NCBI RefSeq assembly: GCF_949628215.1
Contig: NC_134282.1
Span: 14,488,723-14,552,722 of the forward strand
Direction: 5' to 3'
Source: Phalacrocorax aristotelis
Taxonomy: Eukaryota; Chordata; Aves; Suliformes; Phalacrocoracidae
Length of the DNA: 64,000 bases
Positions 1 through 12,600 of the stretch are shown here, piece by piece. The notes under the pieces were generated by a model. That model was not told the DNA's origin. It did no database searches and worked only from the letters and a program-made list of their open reading frames with translations. Position 1 is the first letter of the stretch. Each line of letters begins with the position of its first letter. The position numbers and the translations under genes are program-made.

Positions 1-3000
1 AGAGCCTTACTTACAAATATATTTTGTAAATATAGTTCTTCCAATTCTGTTCAAGAAAATAATAAATGTGCAAAAGAAATATATATTGGCTGCATAGCAA
101 CATAACAATGTAATAGATGGAATAATGTTTAAAAACATTTTAAGATAGCTGTATCCATGTGTTCAAGACAGAATATGCAGAATGATTTACAAATAGCTTA
201 TTTTATGTAGGGTTTTTTTTATTATTTTAAAGCATGATTGAGTTACAGGTAAGCTGGGGGAAAACAATCTGCCATTTCTGCCTGAAGTACAGAACTTGTC
301 TTTTTTTTACTCTTACAGTCATATTTGAGATACTGTATTTACTTTCTGATGGTGTGGTGTTGTTAATATCTCATAAATACGGTACAATTTAAAAGAAAGA
401 GTTTGCAAAAGACCACAGAATACTGCAGCAGAGAAAAAAGACACAGTAAAAAAGAGGCGGGGGGAAGGGGGCGGGGGAGGGGGATTGGCTGGTGGAAACA
501 AGCTAGAACTAACACCTGAGCTTGTACATAGCTGTGCATTTGTGACCAATATTGCAGCTTAGAGAAGCCAAAAATTGCAAAATGGATGAAGTTTTCCTGA
601 GTACCTGAAGTAGTAATTCACCTAATGTCTACAACAGCCAGGAAACAGATTCCCTTTCTGCCTTAGAAGAGCCCATTTATCCATTTCACTGGGGATTTGC
701 TCAGTGTAAAGCTGCAGAAAGCCCATGGGCTGACAGAGGGAAATGGCATCCAGCAGCACAGGGCAGCCCAGGCAGCCCATCAAGAGCAAAGCCACAAAAC
801 AGAGCCAGAGGCAGCTCCAGGGCTGCCAACACAACTGCCTACAATAGCTGCCAACGAGCCAGAAACTGCTTGTGGGAAAATATCACTTACCCTTAGCATC
901 TGGGTCCCGTGATTACTGTCCAAAGAAACACAGACTGGTACGATAATGGCAGGATAAATAGTGCTTCATTTCTCCTATTTCTCCCCCTTTACTCCCACAG
1001 ATTTTTGATACACACACCCCCCCGTACTTGTGTACAATTTTAAAAATATTTGTGTTTTTAATCTTTGCGTTACTCATGAAGTAAAGTGAGTCTTCCTGCT
1101 TCATCTCTAAAAATAGCTTTCGCACACTTCCCTTGGCTCCCTATGTATGAGACATAGTGGGGCTATTTGTTACCGTTATTGACATGTTTGTGGTGAACTG
1201 CAAGCGTGTTTACAGTAGAAATGAAGTCCCTGCTCTCTTGGAGGTAATCCTGGGGTGTCTAAAAGACTCATGGGAGTCCTTGACATGGATTCTCTAAAAC
1301 GAATTTCTGTTCCCATATAAATAAATTATCCTGGTGCCAAATATTTATATTTTCCTTCTATTTCAAGAAGGGAGCAGATGCAAAAGTTCCTGATGGTTCT
1401 AACAATAATGCCCTGCGCAGGCTCTCTGCTAGTGGGGATAAGGAAGAAGGGGAGGAAAAAAGGAAGAAAAGGGCTTTGTACTTACAACTTGCAGTGTAAT
1501 AGAATGAGAAATGTGGGGTTTGCAACGAGTAAATAGGGCAAAGTGAGAATTGGCTCCCTGAGGTGATGGGTGTCAAAAATGCTAGGGAACCTAAAGGCCA
1601 GAGATGCCTTATAGCTAGTGAATTGGCCCTAACTTCCCCAAATTATGCCGAAGTTTGCTCAGGATATTTTACAGTTATTAGCTTTTGTTTGAAATTGATA
1701 TATTTCCATTTTCATGCAGTACCTGTTCACTGAGGGGAGAAAACTCTTTCTATTAAAAATATACAGCATTATCATCTTACCAGCATAGGCTGGTTTTTTC
1801 CTGCAGAAATTCACCAAAAGAAGTAAACTTTAACCAGAATTGCAGTTTGTACATTTGCACCATACTGAAGTGGACCCAGACAGTCGCTCGTTAAAACTGT
1901 CCAGTTATGTGTAACATATATTGGATTTTGCAGCATGCCAGGTGTTAAACAAAACATGAGGTGACATCATTCCGTGGACTGTGCTATAGAAAATACAATC
2001 TTCTGGTGGTTTATAGGAAAAAAACCACACTGCTTTTTGGTGAACTGCATATAAAATTATGGAAGTGTACAAGTCTTTATTCTCTCTATATTTTGAAATT
2101 GGGCAAATCTCTGCCTCTGCGTGTAAAAATTCATGTTTATAAGCAGAAAGCCTACACTAAAGCTTTCATTAAAAATATTCTTTCTAGTAAGGAATAAGGA
2201 GCTTAGAGTAAAATAAACAAAATTTATAGGAATATCTGTGGACTGCAGGTATATTTAAGTGTATAACCAGCAAGAAAATATCCCAGGGAGGCTAACCAAT
2301 AACATAGGAGGAAACTGTAAACTGAGTTCCTGTGTAATAAACAGAGTGATACAGATTCAATGCCACAATCTGGTTTTTGTTTTTTTAAATTCTCACAGAC
2401 AGAAAGGTGTTTGATTCCAGCAATGGACTCTTTTGATTGATGGATTATTTCATTGAATGTTGCTGAGAGATTATTATTTCTATTCCCGTGTAAACTAATG
2501 AATTCCAAAACTCATTCAAATTTATAGTATTATCTATACCTTCATTAAACAAATGGAAAACATTATGGCTGAACAGTTCTGGCTCCTCCTTATTCATTGG
2601 ATGAGGTCTATATTCAAAACCAAATGTGTCTCCAGTGTGAGGCCGAGATCTTAGAGGAAGGTACTGTACATATAATTAGTATTAGCCAGCCTTATGCTTG
2701 GAAACAAGAGAAACAGTATATGTGAAAACGCATCGCTTTCAGTGAGGAAAAGTACAGAAAACTAACCAAGGTACCTGTGATATGCTACGTGGTCTTTGCT
2801 TCCAATACTGGGGAAAGATGAGTAGAGTCAACTGCGTTTGATAGCTCTGAGCGTAGTCAAAAGGAAACATACCTTGGTCAACATCGCATGTATGCCAAGA
2901 GGTGCTGGGATGACTCTGTTTTATGTTAAGCAGAAAAGTTAATAGTTGCATAAAAACGTATTAAAAGGCTATAGCTGAAATCAGGCTTTATATGCAGGTT

Positions 3001-4331
3001 TTCTATGTATTATCGTGCAATACCATAGTGCTGTTTTTAAAATAATTTGAAAAAAGCAAAGAAGGTTATTTGTTCTTTTTAATAGGAAGTTGACACGTAG
3101 AACATTTTGCTCGCTTTTTCTGTCCATATTCAGTTTGTTTGTTGCTTTTTTCCAGTTATCTTAGTGTATTGAATATTTAGTGGCATACAGATCTTGTTTA
3201 CATTCAACATTTTCATATTTCATTGTATTTTAATTACTACAAAACCTTATGCACAGGCTGCATCATAATATTATTTGCTTCCACTCCACTGCAAATCATG
3301 TACATTTCCTTGAACATGAGAATATTTTTAATTTTTAATATGGAATTGTTTAAGAAGGCACACAGTTTGAGCAGTTCCAAACAAAAACATGCCAGCTGCA
3401 TTTCAGGACAAAAAGAGGCATTATATCTTTCTTATTTTAAAAGAATGACAGTGCCACTACGTCCTTCACAATCTTGTAGTTCCTACATGACCAACAGGGA
3501 AATGTTCAAATAGTCACTAGTAAAGACATTGTCACTGGTATCCATCTATTTTTTAAAAACCAAAATGTTTTTCCTAAAATACATGGGTTTTTTTCTATGG
3601 AAAGACACTTATGCTTTTTACAGTCAGGCATTTCTTTTCTCTTAAGACATCAGCTGAAGCTACAGAGAACTAGTTAGCTGCACACACACACTCCATGCTT
3701 ACCCTGTATTCTTTGGAATAACTGTCTAAATTTTATTAGGATTTTGTTATAATGATGTTATATGATGTCCTTGTTGTGATACCTGCGTATGTAGAGATCT
3801 TAATATTGATTTACTGTGTCTTTTGCCCATCCTTGAGCAGTGTAGATAGCAATTACAGCTGTTGGTGGTATCTATTTTGTCTTTTCATAATTGTCATTTC
3901 TGGTTCTACTTAAGATTAAAATATGAAAATTGCATCACATGCACATGAACGGGGCATCAGCTAAGTTATCAGCAATATCGTGGCAGTGTCATCATTTTAA
4001 CCACTATCCTCTCCATTTTGTTTATGAAAACTGCATACTGTAACATAAACTTTTAGAAGGAATGTATCATCACATGAGTTGCCCTGACAAGATCCACTCG
4101 TTCAGATCATCAATATCTTCCCCCAAAAAATCATCAGGGACAGAGAAACACCTGTACAGCTGCACCAGATGTTTCTGAATAGTTTTGCTTGGGTTGCTGT
4201 CTGAGACTGATCAGTTCAATGCTGATTCCTTAGCTTGATCTAAAATCACTTACAAGCTCTGTGCTGTCAGGGTTTTGCTCAGCTGAAGTTGCAAAGGTGC
4301 AGTGGCACATGCACTATCTTAACTGCACAAC
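1..4331. other. AT-rich non-coding stretch, no gene recognised
   Basis: All open frames here are short (under 100 codons), rich in Phe, Leu, Cys and Lys as expected for translated AT-rich DNA, and resemble no family I know. The sequence is interrupted by a G-rich tract near 459-483 and a slightly GC-richer patch around 690-860. I see no CR1, SINE or LTR signature. An intergenic region or intron is the simplest reading. Confidence 0.75.
459..483 (+). other. G-quadruplex-forming motif
   Basis: Four G runs of 6, 5, 5 and 5 bases are separated by loops of only AA, C and A. This exceeds the usual G3+N1-7 rule, and loops this short favour a very stable parallel quadruplex on the plus strand. It stands in otherwise AT-rich DNA with no CpG island or promoter-like context. 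Formation in cells is inference. Confidence 0.8.
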
Positions 4332-4382
4332 AGATTTTTAAAAAGCAGTAAAAAAGCAGTAGATTTTTAAAAAGCAGTAAAA
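4332..4382 (+). repeat. 29-bp-period tandem duplication
   Basis: A 22-base block beginning AGATTTTTAAAAAGCAGT occurs at 4332-4353 and identically at 4361-4382, a period of 29. The intervening bases repeat the shorter word AAGCAGT, so there is a second, smaller internal repeat. The identity of the two copies suggests a fairly recent local duplication. Confidence 0.85.
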
Positions 4383-4757
4383 GTAAATACATGCTCCCCA
4401 GTAATCAAAATAAACCATATTCAAACCGTATACTTGGAAGAGAGGTAGGTAATTTATGCAAAGAAACAGCAGAAAATATTTTCAAATTGCCCAAGTTCCT
4501 GTTTTTAGAGAAGTAATTTTCTTTAGCACTAGAAAAAGGAATCCTTGTGCAGGGATGACTTGGTGTTGGTTTCTTTATAATCTGTTCATGTACAACACAC
4601 GGCTGAGAAAATGGAGAGCAACCATTACATGCAACATCCTCCCAAGCATCAATGTTATCTACCAGTCCTCCCTAGCAGGGCATTCTATCAATTGTCAATG
4701 AACAGAATCTGTATTTAAAATGAAGTTGAACAAAGAAAAACAGTATGAGAAAGTGTT

Positions 4758-4984
4758 TGGTTTGGTTTTTGGTTTTGTGCCCTTTCTTGTTTTTTAAACA
4801 TACTCTGGCTGGTATTTTAAAAGATCTTTTGCACACATTTAGATACAGCTGAAAACAATTAAATACCCTCTAATAATTAATGTATATGCAATCTATAGCA
4901 TACATTCTCTTCTTATTAGAGGCTCTGGGGGTTTTTTTTTGGTGGTGTGGTTTTTTTTTTTTTTGGTTTTTTTTTTTTTTTTTT
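4758..4984 (+). repeat. T/G-rich low-complexity region
   Basis: A GGTTTGGTTTTTGG-type tract lies at about 4758-4777, and a longer run of T interrupted by GG pairs at 4930-4984. The second tract has T runs of 14 and 18 bases. Read on the minus strand these are A-rich with CC interruptions, like several other tracts in this window. They may be decayed poly(A) tails or simple slippage products. No repeat body could be recognised next to them. Confidence 0.8.
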
Positions 4985-5369
4985 GCAATCTAGCTAATAA
5001 AGGCTTTCTTTTCCACAAGAGAATTTTGACAGGGTTGACTCCAGACGGCTTTCCAGCTGAGGTCTGGGGCCTTGCTGAACCTTCAAAATTTTCCCATTTG
5101 AGCTGCATCAAAGTGAAGGAAATTCAAGGATCACTAACGTCTCAGATGGTAGCACTTGCCCTAACAACCAAGGTTCAGGAATTCTTTGGAGCAGGCTGAG
5201 GTCATTTTTCTCCCCTTTTCTCCTAATGCTTTTCTCTATTAATCAGAGCTCACAGCTCAGATTGGTCTTCAACTTCCTCCCAATCCTTGCTAAGCCTGTC
5301 ATTTCTAGCTATTATTTACTTTAATGGACTTTGGCTGATCCCTTATGAAGCTTTGGATCTGAGAATAAT

Positions 5370-5560
5370 AAGGCTGGAGAGTAACGGGCACAGACATGGG
5401 TGTGGGTTTGCCTGCAGATTAACCGTGGCAGATGGGCTTTATTGCGGTTTCCTGTGTGCCGAGTGTTGATTGAGAGGGTATAATGAGAGAGGTGGTGTCT
5501 GCACAATGGCTGCAGCCACTTCATTGCACCTCGCGTCTAAACAACCCCATTTTTCTAAAT
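5370..5560. promoter_or_regulatory. Possible enhancer-like motif cluster
   Basis: This patch is less AT-rich and less repetitive than its surroundings. It carries an E-box CAGATG at 5429-5434, a RUNX-type TTGCGGTTT at 5442-5450 followed by an ETS-like TTCCTGTG, and another AACCGTGG just upstream. Short motifs like these occur by chance, so this is a weak call based on texture and clustering. Cross-species conservation would decide it. Confidence 0.2.
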
Positions 5561-7387
5561 CTTTGGGTTGTGAAATTTTAGGAAGTCAGAGCACAAGAAC
5601 AAGTACAAAAACAACTGTAAATAACCATGAATGTTAATCCAACCCTAATTGGTCCCTTCTTTCATTATGGGTACATTTTGCTGAGCTTCTCTTCCCCACC
5701 CCCCTTTTCTTTTAACAAATGAATGATATGGACAGCTATGCATACATTTGACTTTTATAACAGTTTAACTCAAATATTACTTCATATCAACTTATATGAT
5801 TATTAATATTAATGTCCCATTAGTTTTTGCATTATTAACAGCAGCAGCAAAAGCTTACCTTGCGATCATCCTGTTATGCTTTAGGTTTTTGTCATCTCAG
5901 GGAAATTTGTTTGAATTAAATTATCTATTGTCTAGAGGATATCAAAAATAACAGCAGGAAAATTGCTTAGTATCTGGCAAAATGTGTCAAAAATATGCTT
6001 TTCTAAGTCCAAATGCCATTAACTTTCAACACTGATCAGATGATAAATTATTTTCAGCTATAGGTACTGTCAAAAGATCTTTTACAAATTCCCCATTTTA
6101 AAGATTTTACTTAATTCCTCCCTTTCACTGATGGATTAAATCACAACTATTGATTCTTTTCTTCCTTTGGGGCTTTACCCATCTGTCCTAACGCTTTCAT
6201 CCCAGCACCCCTTGGGCTGAGAGAAGTGTTCTACAAATGAACCAGTGAAAACCTGGAGAAGATTCCAGGTCAAGTTTGTGTACAAGAGTTTAAATTTTTA
6301 GTGACAGTCTTCCCTTACCGCAGACGAAAGTTTCCACACAGAGCTGCACAGGCTAGCCCCACCAATTATCCTCCTCCTTTGAAAACCATTATCAAGTTTT
6401 TCAAAACTTCTTTCATTTCACTGTTGTCACTCGATGAAAAGGAAACTAACCACCATGTCAAGACAACTCGGCTGCCTGGCAACCAAGGGCCACATTTTAA
6501 TTCTGACTTGCTTCTGGTCTTGACTAATGGAAAGTGACTATGTTAAGCCAGTCAGAAGAGTTGTTTGTCACTTCTGAAATGCAAACAAAACTATATTGTT
6601 TCGAAAGTCCGGGACATGATTGATGTAAAGATTTACAGTAACAGCATTCATTTGCTCTTGTGTTTTAGTGGGATTGATGTCATATCTTTTCATGCTTTAT
6701 TAAATGCTTTTGGAGAACTCAAATACATGATGCTTTTTGTCCTAAAGAGTCTAAAGAGATTTTTCTTATGCAAGAAAACTGGACTCCAGCTTGTGAGATT
6801 TAATGATTCAACTCAACATGTGTCTGTAATTTAATAAGAAACATCAGCTGAGAAATGTGAATATATATCAAACTGACAAAAAAAAAAAAAAGGCAAGATA
6901 GGAAAAAAAAAAATCAACAGTTTGGGGGAGGGGAAGGAAAGGTACACCGCTAACTTACTGGCAATAAAGTTTGTTTGGACAAACTTTCCCACAGCTGAGT
7001 TAATTATTTTCTCTCCTAATACCAAAAAGAGAAGTTCAAATTCTGCTCCCCACCTCTTTAACTGTAAATATATGCATTCACAAACATACGACCATTCCTC
7101 TAAATTGTAACCGAAAACATTATAAGTAATATCAACACCACTTAAACTCACTAACTATGACAGATTCAAATAGATTTATCAGTTTGTTTCCAAAGTAATC
7201 TACAAAAAACCCCTCTAAAAACAATTGTATTGCAAATTACTTTTATAAAGGCCAGGTCAACTTTTCTATTAAATTAATGATCAGGACAGGATGAATGAAT
7301 CTACAGTTCTCTCCTCTGCAACAGGGAGACAGACTCACACACTCTCCATGTATAGATACAATTTTTTTGTCATTATCCATGCAAAAT

Positions 7388-7414
7388 ATGTGTGTGTGTA
7401 TATATAAATATATA
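7388..7414 (+). repeat. TG/TA dinucleotide microsatellite
   Basis: About five TG units run directly into a short TA-rich stretch. It is a small imperfect microsatellite with no other structure around it. Confidence 0.8.
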
Positions 7415-9624
7415 AAGAGAAAGGAAAACATAGCTGTTGTTGTAGTTTCTGTTCTATTTCAATAATATAAATCACTTTTCAAATGTCTATTATTCACTGA
7501 GGCAATAATTAGTGAATATTCAGGGTAATGGGCTTAGGCTTTTACAAGTATACTTATATCAGCATCAATGATATGCTGGAGCTCTTTTCCAAAATAATAC
7601 ATTTCTATTTTGCTGTGGCAATACCAGTTAATAAACAGAACCTTGTAATTAATTTTTTAAAAAATAGATATTAAAATTTAAGCACAGTAACAATATATGC
7701 TCTAATTACTGTTGCCACCTGGGATTCTTAAGGATGGTCCACAAGGCATCCACCATGTCAGTTCTCTGGGTAGAAATTTAAAAGTTTTGATGGACAGAAG
7801 GTATATGTGGAGAAAAGAGAAGCAATTCAGCCTACTTTAAGTCCTGGTCCTTCTTGGTCTATGGTGGATGGTGATCTTATTCCAAGCCTTCCCACAAATC
7901 AAGCTGCCCTATACTCAGCTCATGCAATAAAAAACCCCTGCCTACCATCCTCAGCTAATGAAATGTGCGACATTATTCCCCATGTTATCTAACCTTACCA
8001 ACCAAATGGTCCAATATATGAGCGGTCAGCTCAGCACCAGCACTGTGCCCTCCAAGGTAAGAGGATAATGGATATTGATTGCAGGTGGCTGCAAGGAGCT
8101 ATCATGTTGATCCAGTCCCTAGAGTATGACAGTATTGATATCAGTGGTGTAAGCAGCTGTCAGAGACATATAAGCAGCCTTTCAGCTGAGACCCATGCTG
8201 CAAGAGGTCAGAGCACCTGGCAGAGGACAAGCAGAGATAGCCTAGTGCCAATAATGCTGTTGCTCTTCCCATAAAACCAGGCTCACAGGGGAGGGTGCAG
8301 GACCTATTTTACTTGCACTGAATCTGTTGGTTTGTTGATGCAAGGGTGTGCCTGGAGCCTCCCTTCCACAGTCAAAAATCACCAGCCTTCGAGCTCCTCT
8401 GGGAAAGGGTAAATTCTATCTTCAAGGCCATGAAGCCACAGCATTTTCTTGTTTGAGTCCAGGGCTCACAACGGCCAGCACAGAACTTTGAAGGAATCCT
8501 GAATAATTGCACTATATCAAAGCAGGGAGGCCTCGGTGCTTTGCTAACTATGTGAATTCCACTTTGTGCTGATAGTATGGAAAAGGCTATATTAAGTATA
8601 TGGATTTGTTATATAAGAGAGCTCTGCTGGACAGATGAAGCAGAGAAATAAGGATGTGTGCCTGTCTACCTTCCAGAAAATAATTAAGATCTCTGCCAAG
8701 ACCTGCTACTTCAGGATTTCTCAATGCATGATTAAGTTGAAGCATTAGTGACCTCAAGGAAGGAGAAGGAGGAGGAGGAAGGGAAGCAGCTGCCCAATCT
8801 TTCCACTGAGTGGAAGTCAGGATTGGCTTAGACACAATAACTCCATTGACTCAGGAAAATAAATATGCATTCATTCAGAAGATTATCTAATCAGTCTAGG
8901 TCTAGATATTAGGTCAGAGATTACCTCAGCCTACCACCACAGTCTCAGCAAAGCCTGTATCTCCAAGAAGAAACAAATTAAGAACATGCACATTCCAGGA
9001 TCACAGCATTTTTACAGTCCTCATCATAGCCAAAAAGCAAAAGCTGGGTGTAAAACTGTCTCTCTATAGCCAAATTACACACAAAGTATGTTGTAAATCA
9101 GCTTCACCCCAGGGAAGGCAAGCTGTAAACTACCTATCATTTTTACACAGCTACATATAACCATCATGGTGGAGGAACCCTGAAAAGGTCAAGAGATTTT
9201 TCTAAACTACCTGCATCTCCAGAGTAGCTCAAGAAGCCACATAATCTAAGGTCCTCAGATAGTATCTGTCTGCTGTTTTTCTCCTTATGGACATGAATGT
9301 GTAGCTTTCTAACTGCCTTCAGCTTCTGCTGAATTAAACACATTCCAATGTCTCTAAGCAGCACTTAGGCAGTTGCACTCCTCTTTGCACTCTCCTGGGT
9401 AATCCTTCTGGGGGAAAGAATACATAACAAAGCCCTCAGCTGACAATTCGGGAGTCTTGCCACTGCTTATTGCCATCAGTTATTTTTCAACTGATTCAAA
9501 GATAATATGCAAGGGCTGAAAGCTTGTAGCTACTTCTTTTGAGACAATGGAGACCAAACACTTCCTCTTGATCTTGGGCATTACCCAAGAGTTTCCAGTA
9601 ACCGATCTTAGACCAACTCAAAGG

Positions 9625-9658
9625 TCAAAAAAAAAAAAAGGAAAAAAATATTCTTTTT
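9625..9658 (+). repeat. A-rich tract
   Basis: A run of about 13 A is followed by GG and then 7 A, before a T-rich stretch. No retroelement body was recognised upstream, so this is listed as low-complexity sequence only. Confidence 0.75.
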
Positions 9659-9659
9659 T

Positions 9660-12600
9660 GCAGTATTTGAAGGCCCATGCTCCTCCCCAAATATAAACAT
9701 GTGAATGAAATTGCAGTTCAGCTGACTGAAACTTTATACAATAGTTCCAGGTTCATAAACATTTCATGAAATCAGATTCAATTTCAATTACAATACAAGT
9801 ACTTCCATGAGCGGCAGAATGAAAGATGCGTATTCTCCCCTGGCTTTGTACTCATAGTTAGATTCCCTGGGACCTCAGGAAGTGCAAAGCTCCAAAGGAA
9901 AGTGCTGTCCCAGGTGAGACATTCTCTGTCCTGCAAGGACTCTTGGTATTTAAGAAGCCTTTCCCACAGAGGGAACAATAGCACATCTTCCCTTGGCACC
10001 AATTTCCACAAAGTTTATAGGAACTGGCCAGCAGATTCACTACCTATAGGGCACAGCCTGATACAGACATAAAACAGAGACAGAGATGTGTGATCATATA
10101 AAACATATTTACAAACAGGACAAAAACTGGACTTTCTTGGGTCTAGACAGAACGAACAATAGGAAAAGGCCAAGGCTACATAAGCAAGGATTAATATAAT
10201 ACTCAGTGGTGAACCATTAGTGTCCCTGTCTCTTTGTCACAGAAAAGAATTTTTTCCTTAGGCTTCTGGCTAAACTGCCCTCTATAGCACTTGCCTGGCT
10301 TTCCATCTGGTTTAGCCAAAACTCTTTCATCTTTCACCTTTTATACTGCTGCTTTCTCTCTTTCAGTCCTGCCTTTCAGCTGCTGCTGATCTTACCTTCT
10401 CCCTGCACTGCAGGCACATCGCCTGTTCTGATCCCCTTGCTAATTCTCATCAGCAACGGCATTCACAGCCCATTCCGTTGCTCCCGGGAGGGCAGGCTGA
10501 CCCTTCCCAGCCTCTGATTTCAATTTCCTAGGCTCTTCCCAAGCCCTTCACCTTACTTCTGGCAGATTAGGGATCTTCAGCTGTGCTCACACTGCCCCCT
10601 GTCCCAGGACAGGTCTCTTGCCCTTCAAGTCTTTTAAAATCCTTATCTCCAGGAAGTGAATCATGACTTCTTGTTGCTCCAGATGATGCGCCAATGCCTC
10701 ACATTGTGCTTGTTTGTCATCTTTTCATAGTATGTTCCTTTCAGCAGTGAATACAGCTTATTTGTGTTGCACACAGTGCCATGCAAATTTAGGGCACTAT
10801 TTTAATGCATGATAAATAATTACTATAATTAACAGAAAAACAAAATGCCTCCTGGCAATTTGTCAGGACTAGATACCTCTTTCCCTGCCAGATATTTTCA
10901 TATGTATGACATGTACATATAAGATCCCTCTTGCCTCTGTGTAGGGACTTGCATCTCCCATTAGCAGTAATGGGAATTATGTGTGTTCACTGAGGGGAGA
11001 CTGTAGTCTACCCTGGCTGGTGTGCTATGTTAGTCATGCTTTATTGGATCATATGGAGCATGCCAAATAAAAAAAGAAAAAGCACCTTTCCATCTTCATT
11101 GTTCAGAGAGAAATATATAGGAAGCCCCTGTACACAATCATGCTTTTAATTAAGTGTTATTTGCAGGTGCTATTTCTCTCCAATTTCCGGTAGCCATTTC
11201 TAAAGGAACAATAATAAAAATAATCTGGAAAATAAAGTGATTAGGGATAAAAATTAGCTAGAGTTACTAGACTGATAAGAAATTTAAAAAAATGAGCAAT
11301 TTTAATAAACCACATTTTGAAACTATAAACATCCTTGTATGGGTAGATGCTGCACTGCAAAATACTAAACTTCATTTCACTATCAATTTTCTGATTCATC
11401 TGAAGAAGTTCATTATCTGTTAAATTGAAGGCAAGCCTCCCACAGAGGAATGCTATCTAAAGATGGATGTGTTTGTGTGTGAAAGGATAGCCTTTCTTAG
11501 CAGTTTATCAAAAAAGACATTCATGGACTAGTTACTATACTTCACTACTTTGTAAATATAAAGTACAATACATACATACAATTGTATGACAGTGGTTCAT
11601 TTTTGTCATCTGGTTGTGACACATTAATACAAATTTAGTCCAAACATCCAAAGTTATGCTGCTAGGAATGTTGCCATCTGGTTTTAATGAATATCTGGGG
11701 TCCATTTTTCAGTTAAGCTTTTCTTATTGTGTTTGTGTGTTGCTTTTTCCAAGCTATCTGCATAATTGCTTAAAGATTTTACTGCAATATTAATATCCTC
11801 ACTGTGAATGAGGGAGAAGGGCAAAAACCAGGATGACAAAGGCTGAAATGAGGTGAAAGGCAAATTCAATTTTTCCTTGCACCATAGAAACCTCGTCAGG
11901 ACTAGCTTTATCTGGTAATCCACATTTAAACTTTAACCTGTAGGGGGGCTCTTTGTGTTAGTTAATGTAAGCATAAAAAGAGTCTGAACCACTAATCAGA
12001 TTAATCATATTTTGTGGGACTCAAAAGCTTCATTAAAAGGACCTCGTTTCCAAGCTACGCATTTCAGAAAGGGGAAAAAAGTTGGCTATGAAAAGGAAAG
12101 AGTAACACTGCAATGCAAAAAGACACAGACTGTGTGTCTCCTGGAATTAAACCAAATGGAGTTAAGACCTGGAACAACATCCACCTTCATAAAAAACACC
12201 CTGATGATGCCAAAATAATTAGGATATTTTACTATTGAAACTATGCATTCCCTACATTTACAAAGCTTTATCTTATGCTCGAGAGAACTATTTATTAGAT
12301 AAATACCATAAATGTCTTCCATTTCCTCACATTTATGGGAGTCTCCCTCTCCACTGAAACAATCATATTTTCTAAGTACTTCAGGTGGCCCCTCAGAGAC
12401 AAGAAAATGTGAGCTTCAGAAGAATAAGATCTGGAATCTGTCATCTGTAGTCATTCACACAAGAAGCAACCCAGTTCCCTAAAGACCATGAAAGTGGAAG
12501 AGCAAGCTACTGTCACAAGTTGGCACAGCCTTGTGCTCCCTTTCAAAAACAACAGGATAACTCTATTTTCAGTAAATAAATGGCTTACCACTAAAGAAAT

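Larger units (their letters stand above)
4985..9620. other. Non-coding stretch, no gene recognised
   Basis: No open frame exceeds about 106 codons, and none has a recognisable product. The section contains a more balanced, motif-rich patch at 5370-5560, A-runs at 6880-6913 and a small dinucleotide repeat at 7388-7414. No retroelement signature was seen. Two short frames near 7807-8274 end close to a donor-like GTAAGA at about 8058, but no matching acceptor or homology was found. Confidence 0.7.

Noticed and set aside
1725-11000. Identical 16-base word GTTCACTGAGGGGAGA at 1725-1740 and 10985-11000
   Set aside because: Flanks do not match, and about one shared 16-mer is expected by chance in 64 kb.
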